The translations under genes were made by a program, and so were the position numbers. The notes under the pieces were generated by a model. The model saw only the letters and a list, made by a program, of their open reading frames with translations, did no database searches and was not told the origin of the DNA. From Flavobacterium cucumis (GTDB lineage Bacteria; Bacteroidota; Bacteroidia; Flavobacteriales; Flavobacteriaceae): 64,000 nucleotides of DNA. The DNA lies in contig NZ_FRYK01000001.1 in NCBI RefSeq assembly GCF_900148835.1, positions 1-64,000 on the forward strand, given 5' to 3'. Below, one piece after another: positions 24,374-30,125 of the stretch. How positions within the stretch are numbered: the first letter of the stretch is position 1; each line of letters starts with the position of its first letter.

Positions 24374-25567
24374 ATGCAAATAACTAAAGATTTTAACCTT
24401 GAAGAAATTACAGAATGGATTACTGACTACTTGTTTTTTCTAGTCAAGCCAGGAAAATATATTCAAAAGACTCTTGAAAAAAGTAAGGAAGAGATTCTAA
24501 GACAATATTTGTTTTATTTTATTGTCTATTGCGCTTCATTCATATTTTTAACTCCTACAAATTCATTCACAGATTGGATTAAACCAGGAATACTTAATCT
24601 TTATGGTTTAATTCCATCAGTCTTTATAATAATATTAAGTACTCGGATAGCAACTAAAGGAAACTATTCGACTAAAATTATACTATTTGTTCTCACATAC
24701 ATATTGCTCATCTTACCATTGTCAATTCTACCGTATGCAATGTATCTAAATTTTGAAAATTATGCCTATAAATTTTTTTCTGGCATCTTTTCAGCTTTAG
24801 CAACAATATACTTACTTATAAGTATTGGATTTGCAATCGAAAATAATCGAAAGCTAGCTATAAAAATTAGTGTTGTTAATTATCTAGTTTTTAACATCCT
24901 ATACTTTTTACTAAATCTTGCGAGTTTTGATGTAACAAGTTCGAGCAGTTTTGATGATTATGATCCTATTTATCAAGAATACGCTGAATTAGTAAAGCCT
25001 ATTAAAAATCCTGGAGTAGTTCCTACTGGGCGTATTATAATGAAATCTGATACTGGAAAATTTACCACAGCTTTCACGACACAAGATATAGTAACAGACA
25101 AAAAAGGAACTGGTTCAACTGACGGAAATGAAATTTATAAAAAGAACATTACAGAACAAATCCAAAGACTAAAAGAAATCAAAGACAAAGTAATGTTTAG
25201 AAGAAACAGAGAAAATATTATTGAATGGATTGAATATTTAGAGCTTATTAAATCAGAAGTGGATTTTAAACCTACAGACGAGTATTTAGAAAAAAAGTTT
25301 GTAAAAAAAATAAAAATTGATAGCTTAAATGGCTATTCAGCTTATTTGGCAGGAATAGACAGTTCTAATTTTTTTCTTCATCAATATTCTTTAAAAAAAT
25401 ATAATAATGACATGATTGAAAATCATCAAATATCTTCAGACATAAACTATGTTGGACAGATTCCTATCTTTTTCATTGGAAAAATTTTAGACTATTATGT
25501 TGGAGATAAACTTATGAAAAGAGGAGAACCGAAAGTATATAAAGAAGTTTTCAATCCTATACAATAA
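24374..25567 (+). CDS. orphan Yip1-like multi-pass membrane protein, function unknown
   Basis: This 397-residue protein has a short N-terminal soluble part (FLVKPGKYIQKTLEKSKEEI), then five hydrophobic segments between about residues 45 and 190 (YLFYFIVYCASFIFL, YGLIPSVFIIILS, ILFVLTYILLILPLSILPY, FSGIFSALATIYLLISI, VVNYLVFNILYFLLNLASF). This five-helix layout resembles Yip1-like membrane domains. The last 200 residues are soluble and unrecognised, with a helical stretch (ITEQIQRLKEIKDKVMFRRN). There is no signal peptide. The gene has no partners and is clamped between a private inverted repeat (24348-24362 and 25567-25581), the right copy starting at the stop codon itself. Strong AT bias fits recent acquisition. 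No function is claimed. Confidence 0.65.
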   Translation: MQITKDFNLEEITEWITDYLFFLVKPGKYIQKTLEKSKEEILRQYLFYFIVYCASFIFLTPTNSFTDWIKPGILNLYGLIPSVFIIILSTRIATKGNYSTKIILFVLTYILLILPLSILPYAMYLNFENYAYKFFSGIFSALATIYLLISIGFAIENNRKLAIKISVVNYLVFNILYFLLNLASFDVTSSSSFDDYDPIYQEYAELVKPIKNPGVVPTGRIIMKSDTGKFTTAFTTQDIVTDKKGTGSTDGNEIYKKNITEQIQRLKEIKDKVMFRRNRENIIEWIEYLELIKSEVDFKPTDEYLEKKFVKKIKIDSLNGYSAYLAGIDSSNFFLHQYSLKKYNNDMIENHQISSDINYVGQIPIFFIGKILDYYVGDKLMKRGEPKVYKEVFNPIQ

Positions 25568-25581
25568 AAACTACTGGTAAC
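25567..25581. repeat. right gene-specific inverted repeat of cassette-like unit 2
   Basis: AAAACTACTGGTAAC begins on the last base of the stop codon and runs directly into the hairpin element at 25583. It is the mirror of 24348-24362. Confidence 0.7.
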
Positions 25582-25582
25582 A

Positions 25583-25695
25583 GCGGTTACAAGTAATGGC
25601 TAGTTCAGTACTATTCCGAAAATTCTCCGAATTTTCTAAAATAAGTTTATATTTGTTATGGCTTGGTAATGGATTACGCCACTACTTGTAGCCGC
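25583..25695. repeat. attC-like imperfect hairpin element 2
   Basis: GCGGTTACAAGTAATGGC (25583-25600) and GCCACTACTTGTAGCCGC (25678-25695) are reverse complements at 16 of 18 positions, with a 77-base spacer. As in element 1, the left arm ends in TGGC or GGCGG, the right arm begins with GCC-AC, the spacer begins with a G-TTCAGT word, and the right arm is followed by GCAAAACGT. Confidence 0.7.
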
Positions 25696-25706
25696 AAAAC
25701 GTATAC

Positions 25707-25736
25707 TAAAAAAAGCCTGGTCTTCCGACTAGGCTT
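25707..25736 (-). terminator. terminator of the four-gene minus-strand module
   Basis: AAGCCTGGTC and GACTAGGCTT pair around TTCC. On the minus strand the stem is followed by a run of seven or more T. It lies 38 bases past the last gene of the module. Confidence 0.75.
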
Positions 25737-25773
25737 TCTCATACTCAGTAAAGGTTACCAATCAAAACTGAGC

Positions 25774-25947
25774 TTATTTTTTTTTCGATGTTAAGTGTTT
25801 TAAAAGCAAGGTAACACCAAAACTCACTACTGCTCCAATAAAGGCTAAAACTATTGTTTTTAAGACATCTGCTGAGGTTAAATTAGGTATAACACTCAGT
25901 GCAAATCCTCCAAAAGTTCCTGCCTTCAAAGTTAAGGAATTATCCAT
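25774..25947 (-). CDS. 57-residue single-span membrane protein (holin-like size)
   Basis: Read from the ATG at 25945-25947, the product is MDNSLTLKAGTFGGFALSVI and on to LLLKHLTSKKK. It has a glycine-rich start, one or two hydrophobic segments (IVLAFIGAVVSFGVTLLL) and a Lys-rich end. I chose this start because its ATG overlaps the stop of the preceding gene (ATGGATAA), a usual coupling pattern. A longer reading from 26031 would begin inside a dispersed repeat and is unlikely. Size, one membrane span and charged tail resemble phage holins, but no such family is claimed. It is the last gene of the module. Confidence 0.6.
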   Translation of the reverse strand: MDNSLTLKAGTFGGFALSVIPNLTSADVLKTIVLAFIGAVVSFGVTLLLKHLTSKKK

Positions 25948-26224
25948 TTCCTCCAACGTCAGTTTCGGGCTTAACCTCATCTTTTTTGTTGCCTCGGGTG
26001 TCATCCTGAGCTTGTCGAAGGGTGTCATCAACCGTAATCTGGCTCACTGCCGATAAAACACCGCCTGCAACGGCAGCATAACCTGCAACGGTTACAACAA
26101 CAGCAGGTAAAGCTACTGGAGCAGCTACAATGCTTCCACTTACTGCTAATAAGGCTAATCCAATGGTGCGCAACACCTTAAAAAATTTCGGAGTGGGTGC
26201 CTTAGCACGTTCTACTACATTCAT
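25940..26224 (-). CDS. 94-residue membrane protein with repeat-derived segment
   Basis: The product MNVVERAKAPTPKFFKVLRT continues with an Ala/Val-rich hydrophobic hairpin (IGLALLAVSGSIVAAPVALP and VVVTVAGYAAVAGGVLSAV). The C-terminal part, DDTLRQAQDDTRGNK, is encoded by the dispersed repeat at 25997-26029, so a mobile repeat sits in frame in this gene. It is coupled to the 57-residue gene by overlapping stop and start. The family is not known to me by name but small membrane proteins of this kind accompany DUF5675 in Bacteroidota. Confidence 0.6.
   Translation of the reverse strand: MNVVERAKAPTPKFFKVLRTIGLALLAVSGSIVAAPVALPAVVVTVAGYAAVAGGVLSAVSQITVDDTLRQAQDDTRGNKKDEVKPETDVGGNG
25997..26029. 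repeat. dispersed GTCATCCTGAGCTTGTCGAAG repeat inside a coding region
   Basis: TCATCCTGAGCTTGTCGAAG, flanked on both sides by GGTGTCATC, is a word found dispersed in many bacterial genomes. On the minus strand it adds DDTLRQAQDDT to the 94-residue protein in frame. In another phase it gives TPFDKLRMT, which explains a spurious longer start for the next gene. Confidence 0.75.
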
Positions 26225-26255
26225 AATCTTTCAATTTTGTCATCCTGTAAAGGAT

Positions 26256-26648
26256 CTATTGTACAATCAATTCCACACTTTCTTTGCTATCCAAAGCTTT
26301 ATAAACTAAGTCTTTCAACTTCGTAAAAGCTTTTCTAGACATCAAACCTAATCCAGGTCCAGAAAGTTTCGTAACAGGAGCAATACAGCCACGTAATTCC
26401 TTTTGCGCATTATTAGCAGGATGTATCAAAATATACGTTCTGTTTGGTACATCCACCAATTCCAAATGCCATTTGTACTTCGCACTATATCGCTTTCTAA
26501 TAAAATATTTCCCTTCCGGAATACAGGAAATCCCACGTTCATTTCGCTTCCACGGCAATTCAATCGTATAACTAATCAATTTGCCCTCACATTCCAATTT
26601 TCCATTCGTTCCTTCAGGGAAATAAGTTCTGGTTAAAAACAATATCAT
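26256..26648 (-). CDS. DUF5675 family protein (possible L,D-transpeptidase-like fold)
   Basis: This 130-residue soluble protein reads LTRTYFPEGTNGKLECEGKL, then YTIELPWKRNERGISCIPEG, LELVDVPNRTYILIHPANN, LRGCIAPV and SRKAFTKLKDLVYKAL. The pattern is that of DUF5675. The arrangement ExPWxxN...CxPxGxY...IHxGN...GCI recalls the His-Gly and Gly-Cys motif of YkuD L,D-transpeptidases, so an activity on cell wall or related substrates is conceivable but unproven. DUF5675 genes are often near phage-like or lysis-like genes. Here it lies between a 252-residue unknown and two tiny membrane proteins on one strand. Confidence 0.8.
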   Translation of the reverse strand: MILFLTRTYFPEGTNGKLECEGKLISYTIELPWKRNERGISCIPEGKYFIRKRYSAKYKWHLELVDVPNRTYILIHPANNAQKELRGCIAPVTKLSGPGLGLMSRKAFTKLKDLVYKALDSKESVELIVQ

Positions 26649-26649
26649 A

Positions 26650-26684
26650 AACTCCCAGCTTCTAACTTCCAGCTCCCAGCTTAC
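26650..26684. repeat. periodic CTCCCAGCTT / CTTCCAGCTCC word repeat
   Basis: ACTCCCAGCTTCTAACTTCC and AGCTCCCAGCTT follow one another between two genes of the module. It belongs to the class of short periodic words found between several genes in this window. Its right end reaches the stop codon of the 252-residue gene. Confidence 0.6.
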
Positions 26685-27439
26685 ACGCCACCGTCAACCG
26701 CCACAATCGATAACGGGTTAAAAGCACCATTTTTTAAGGGATACATTTGCCCATTAATTTGTTGGTAAAACTCCACACCAAGAGCCAAAACAAGTGGGTG
26801 AGTAGAGTTAGCAGTCACCGCATTACTCAAGTTAATTACAGCTGTTGCAGTAGCATCCCAAGGCATTATAGCCGTTTCAGAAGTTGCCACTACATAGGTT
26901 TCTCCCGTAAAGTCAATCGCAGCCCCACCAGAAATCACTTTGAAATGAGTCGTTCCACTAGGAGCAGCAATCATATTCGCAGGAACAAAAGGAGGAATAG
27001 CCACATCCAATGTACCCGCTACTCGGTCAATATCCGTAGTAAAAGGAGCAAACAAAGAAGTTCCTAATTTCCCACGAATATTAAATTCAAAACCAAGAAC
27101 CAGTTCAATCTCGCCATCAATTACATTTCGTAATCCTCTTTCACTCACCGCATCCATTTGGATAACCTTTACCATTTGTTGCGTCAAACGACTCACCATT
27201 CTACCATCCGCAGAGTTCAACAACAAGGGGCGTAAAGCGGTTCTCAAAAGTTTACCAGCCTTCCCTGCTCTACCAAATTCAGAACCATTTTCACGCGTTC
27301 TTTGAAACGCAGGGTCACTTGCAATTCTACTTGCCTCAATTCCACCCTTCTCACGAGCTAAATGCCCATCCTGCGTCTTATAAAAAGTAATATCCCCGAT
27401 AGTACCTTTTAACTTAATTATGCCTTTCTGTCTAGCCAT
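26681..27439 (-). CDS. conserved unknown protein heading the DUF5675 module
   Basis: This 252-residue protein starts MARQKGIIKLKGTIGDITFY, with KTQDGHLAREKGGI and a basic region FGRAGKAGKLLRTALRPLL, a central helix pair (VSRLTQQMVKVIQMDAVSER) and a beta-rich C-terminal half (ISGGAAIDFTGETYVVATSE, then LALGVEFYQQINGQMYPLKN). No signal peptide, membrane span or catalytic motif is seen. I recall similar proteins in Bacteroidota, unnamed, near DUF5675. A structural or DNA-binding part in the N-terminus and an assembly domain at the C-terminus can be imagined but not shown. Its start faces the divergent HTH-like gene across a 266-base gap with GTCCT repeats. Confidence 0.7.
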   Translation of the reverse strand: MARQKGIIKLKGTIGDITFYKTQDGHLAREKGGIEASRIASDPAFQRTRENGSEFGRAGKAGKLLRTALRPLLLNSADGRMVSRLTQQMVKVIQMDAVSERGLRNVIDGEIELVLGFEFNIRGKLGTSLFAPFTTDIDRVAGTLDVAIPPFVPANMIAAPSGTTHFKVISGGAAIDFTGETYVVATSETAIMPWDATATAVINLSNAVTANSTHPLVLALGVEFYQQINGQMYPLKNGAFNPLSIVAVDGGV

Positions 27440-27572
27440 AACTTCAAAATTTTAGTTCAACATTCTTTCACTTTCATAAATCATTCAAAACTCGGTTGCA
27501 ACACTTTCTGAAATAATTACACTGCAAATTTCCCACACAAAACCCATCAAAAAACCACACACCATACCAAAT

Positions 27573-27610
27573 GTCCTAAATCGACACATTTGTCCTTAAA
27601 CGTCCTAAAA
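27573..27610. promoter_or_regulatory. triple GTCCT(W)AAA array, possible operator
   Basis: GTCCTAAA (27573), GTCCTTAAA (27592) and GTCCTAAAA (27602) stand 19 and 10 bases apart on one strand, close to two and one helical turns. They sit in the gap between divergent genes, about 100 bases before the small HTH-like gene. Confidence 0.5.
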
Positions 27611-27705
27611 TACATTATAAGAACCTTATCAATCAACGTTAAATGAAAAGATTAATTAAGTACCTTTAACTTATCTCAAAGCCAACTCAAAAGCAAGGTT
27701 AAAGT

Positions 27706-27906
27706 ATGAATCAAGTACCAAAACGAGTTTGTATCTATCCAAAGGACATACAACGCATTACAGGTAAAAGCTATCGTCAAAGCACAAGAATATTAAATGA
27801 AATAAGAAAGTCGCTTAGAAAGCCTAAAAATAGCCTTGTAAGTATAGAAGAGTTTTGTTTGCATACTGGCTTAAATATCGAACATGTTTTACCACTGATT
27901 GATTAG
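27706..27906 (+). CDS. 66-residue HTH-like small protein, divergent from the module
   Basis: The product reads MNQVPKRVCIYPKDIQRITG, KSYRQSTRILNEIRKSLRKP, then KNSLVSIEEFCLHTGLNIEH and VLPLID. The first half looks like a helix-turn-helix (YPKDIQRITGKSYRQSTRIL), followed by a basic linker and a second short helical part, as in small excisionase- or Rha-like DNA-binding proteins. It is read away from the DUF5675 module across the GTCCT array and may regulate it, which is inference from position. The strong basic charge supports nucleic-acid binding. The product name is not known. Confidence 0.65.
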   Translation: MNQVPKRVCIYPKDIQRITGKSYRQSTRILNEIRKSLRKPKNSLVSIEEFCLHTGLNIEHVLPLID

Positions 27907-27964
27907 CACCATCAACTTATTTAATTTTTAAACAAGTGATTAGTGTTTTTCAATTAGCTTTTTG

Positions 27965-27972
27965 TATATTTG
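27965..27972 (+). promoter_or_regulatory. promoter -7 box TATATTTG ahead of a structured non-coding stretch
   Basis: TATATTTG fits TAnnTTTG. The next gene starts 230 bases downstream behind a strong terminator, so this promoter would make a short transcript without a gene. Confidence 0.45.
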
Positions 27973-28084
27973 TATTGTCATCAAAAGGCAATAAAACTGA
28001 ATAAAATCAAAGGGGTACAATTCGGGGCACTTTTTAAAAGTCCGAAAAAAGCACCAGCAAAATAAGGAGTTTAGAGGTTTACAC

Positions 28085-28104
28085 AAATCCCTCTTTCTCC
28101 GCCA
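28085..28104 (+). other. tRNA-Ser 3'-end fragment, possible attachment-site remnant
   Basis: AAATCCCTCTTTCTCCGCCA looks like the 3' strand of the T arm, acceptor strand and CCA of a tRNA-Ser. No matching 5' half (GGAGAAA...) lies upstream at tRNA distance. Tyrosine integrases leave such ~20-base copies when an element enters a tRNA 3' end. It sits at the change from accessory to core genes. Confidence 0.4.
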
Positions 28105-28124
28105 GTAGAAATACAAACGGTACT

Positions 28125-28160
28125 AAAACCCACTAAATTCAACGATTTAGTGGGTTTTTT
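28125..28160 (+). terminator. strong rho-independent terminator
   Basis: ACCCACTAAAT and ATTTAGTGGGT pair perfectly around TCAACG, with AAAA before and TTTTTT after. No protein gene ends just upstream, which supports a non-coding transcript. Confidence 0.85.
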
Positions 28161-28202
28161 ACTTTTCATCAAAAAAACACTACATACTTTAATTTAATAA
28201 AT

Positions 28203-28880
28203 ATGAAACTTACTTTTCTATTAGTAACCTCGCTTTTCTTTTCTATATCGTTTGGCCAACTAAAAACCATTACTAACAAAACTACGTACCCATTTTGGAT
28301 TAGTGTTCCTGAAAATGAAAGTACCGAAAAACAACCTATTTTAATTTTTCTCCATGGAAAAAGTCTTTCAGGAACTGATTTGAATCGGGTAAAACGCTAT
28401 GGTGTTTTACGAGCGATGGAAAGAGGCAGAAAAATTCCAGCGATAGTTGTAGCTCCTCAACTAGCAAAAGGAAGTTGGGACCCCGATAAGGTTTTAGAAA
28501 TTTTAGTGCATGTAAAGGAAAATTACAATGTAGACGCATCCCGCATTTATGTTTGTGGAATGAGTTTAGGCGGTTATGGTACCTTACATTTTGCAGGAAA
28601 ACATGCTGATAAAATTACAGCTGCCGTAGCAATTTGTGGGGGCGGAAATATTAGCGATGCTTGTAAATTAGGAAGTATTCCTCTTTGGATTCAGCATGGC
28701 GATAAAGATTATATTGTTCCCATTTCAGAATCTCAAAAAGTAGTGAATAGCATACGAAAATGCAACAAAAAAGCCAATCTCACCTTTACCGTTATTAAAG
28801 GAGGAAATCATAGTAGTGTAGAAAATATTTTCCATCAAGACGCAATGTACAACTGGTTATTTGAACAGAAAAGAGAGTAA
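28203..28880 (+). CDS. exported alpha/beta-hydrolase (esterase / dienelactone hydrolase-like)
   Basis: This 225-residue protein has a signal peptide (MKLTFLLVTSLFFSISFGQ) and a compact alpha/beta-hydrolase fold. The oxyanion strand reads PILIFLHGKSLSG, the nucleophile elbow is CGMSLGGYG (Ser in GxSxG, near residue 121), the acid is in IQHGDKDYIVP and the His in IKGGNHSSV. It belongs to the group of short exported esterases with a polyhydroxybutyrate depolymerase- or prolyl oligopeptidase-like core. The substrate is unknown. It follows the accessory region's last terminator and starts the core-genome part. The dus gene begins 27 bases after it. Confidence 0.87.
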   Translation: MKLTFLLVTSLFFSISFGQLKTITNKTTYPFWISVPENESTEKQPILIFLHGKSLSGTDLNRVKRYGVLRAMERGRKIPAIVVAPQLAKGSWDPDKVLEILVHVKENYNVDASRIYVCGMSLGGYGTLHFAGKHADKITAAVAICGGGNISDACKLGSIPLWIQHGDKDYIVPISESQKVVNSIRKCNKKANLTFTVIKGGNHSSVENIFHQDAMYNWLFEQKRE

Positions 28881-28907
28881 TTCAACTCTTTCACTTATCT
28901 TTGCCAA

Positions 28908-29852
28908 ATGAATATCACATTATTATCATCACCACTTCAAGGATTTACTGATTTTCGATTTAGAAATGCTTTTCACAAACACTTTGGCGGAATCGATACT
29001 TTTTATTCGCCTTATATCAAACTGAATGGAAAATTGACCATCAAAGGATCCTATGAACGTGATATTCTTCCAGAAAACAATAGCAGCTTAGAGGTAATAC
29101 CACAAATAATTACGAATGATGCCGAAGAATTTTTATTTGTAGCAAAGTATGTTCAGCAACTAGGATACAAAGAATTAAACTGGAATTTAGGTTGTCCGTA
29201 TCCAATGGTTGCGAAATGTGGTATGGGTTCGGGATTGATTAAAAATACGGATCAAATTGAACACATTTTAAAACGAGTTCATAATGAAACCGATATTGTA
29301 GTTTCTATGAAAATGCGGATGGGGTACGAAAATCCAACCGAAATTTTAGATGTTTTCCCAATTTTAGAACAATATCCAATAAAGAACATAGCCATTCATG
29401 CTCGAATTGGCAAACAACTCTACAAAGGAGGAGTGGATTTAGATTCCTTTCAAAAATGTTTAGATACTTCTAAACAAAAAATATACTACAACGGTGATAT
29501 CACATCTGTTGGTAAATTCAAAGAGCTGCAAGAGCGATTTCCTTCGATAGCCCATTTTATGATAGGAAGAGGATTACTAGCAGACCCTTTTTTACCCTCT
29601 ATGATTAAGAAGAACAGCACAGAATATCCAAAAAATAAATTCGAAATTTTTGAAGTTTTTCATGACGAAATCTATCGTGAATATGATGCTTATCTACAAG
29701 GTCCTACTCCAATCCGAATGAAAATGTTGGGTTTCTGGGAATATTTTTCACAATCTTTTTCTAACCCACAAAAGACCTTCAAAAAAATAAAAAAAGCAGG
29801 AAATAGTAAAAACTATGAGGCTGCAGTGAAAGAAATTTTTAAAAACGGCTAA
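28908..29852 (+). CDS. dus: tRNA-dihydrouridine synthase
   Basis: This 314-residue flavoenzyme reduces uridines in the tRNA D-loop. It starts like the family (LLSSPLQGFTDFRFRNAF, FMN-binding strand), and carries NWNLGCPYPMVAKCGMGSGL with the catalytic Cys, VSMKMRMGYENP, AIHARIGKQLYKG and YYNGDITSVGKF, then IGRGLLADPFL. The overall order is that of DusC/DusA-type TIM barrels with a helical C-terminal domain. It lies 27 bases after the esterase and may share its transcript. No irregularity is seen. Confidence 0.93.
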   Translation: MNITLLSSPLQGFTDFRFRNAFHKHFGGIDTFYSPYIKLNGKLTIKGSYERDILPENNSSLEVIPQIITNDAEEFLFVAKYVQQLGYKELNWNLGCPYPMVAKCGMGSGLIKNTDQIEHILKRVHNETDIVVSMKMRMGYENPTEILDVFPILEQYPIKNIAIHARIGKQLYKGGVDLDSFQKCLDTSKQKIYYNGDITSVGKFKELQERFPSIAHFMIGRGLLADPFLPSMIKKNSTEYPKNKFEIFEVFHDEIYREYDAYLQGPTPIRMKMLGFWEYFSQSFSNPQKTFKKIKKAGNSKNYEAAVKEIFKNG

Positions 29853-30125
29853 TGTTTTTTTCAACTTATTGTGTTATCAAAAAAACTATTTGATACACTT
29901 ATAAGACAAAACCATACACTTGTCAAACAGTCTTATTTCGCCAGTAGCATTAGTGTTATGTTTGTATACTAAAATCCATGAAACAAAAAATCCAATAACA
30001 AAAAATCCCAAATGTATCTGATTCATAAAATTTAACCAAAACTATATTCGTTAGCAATAATGTATTGTGTTTTGGTAGTGACACAACATGTTATTTTTTT
30101 GGTATAAACCCTAAACCCACCCCTT

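Larger units (their letters stand above)
27978..28160 (+). ncRNA. candidate structured small RNA (~180 nt)
   Basis: Between a -7 box and a strong terminator there is no open frame, but three successive stem-loops are possible: TTCGG...CCGAA with inner ACTTT/AAAGT (28021-28045), GGAG...AGAGG/CCTCT...CTCC (28065-28100), and the terminator. No family was recognised; 6S RNA, SRP RNA and tmRNA signatures were looked for and not found. The alternative is that part of it is only the scar of a tRNA-Ser gene. Confidence 0.35.

Noticed and set aside
25948..26031. N-terminal extension of the 57-residue membrane protein
   Set aside because: The extension (TPFDKLRMT) is encoded by the dispersed repeat in another phase, while the coupled ATG at 25947 gives a sound start.
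27978..28160. 6S, SRP or tmRNA gene
   Set aside because: The expected consensus (GGTCAGG/GGAAGG-type SRP loop, tmRNA ends, long 6S duplex) is not present.
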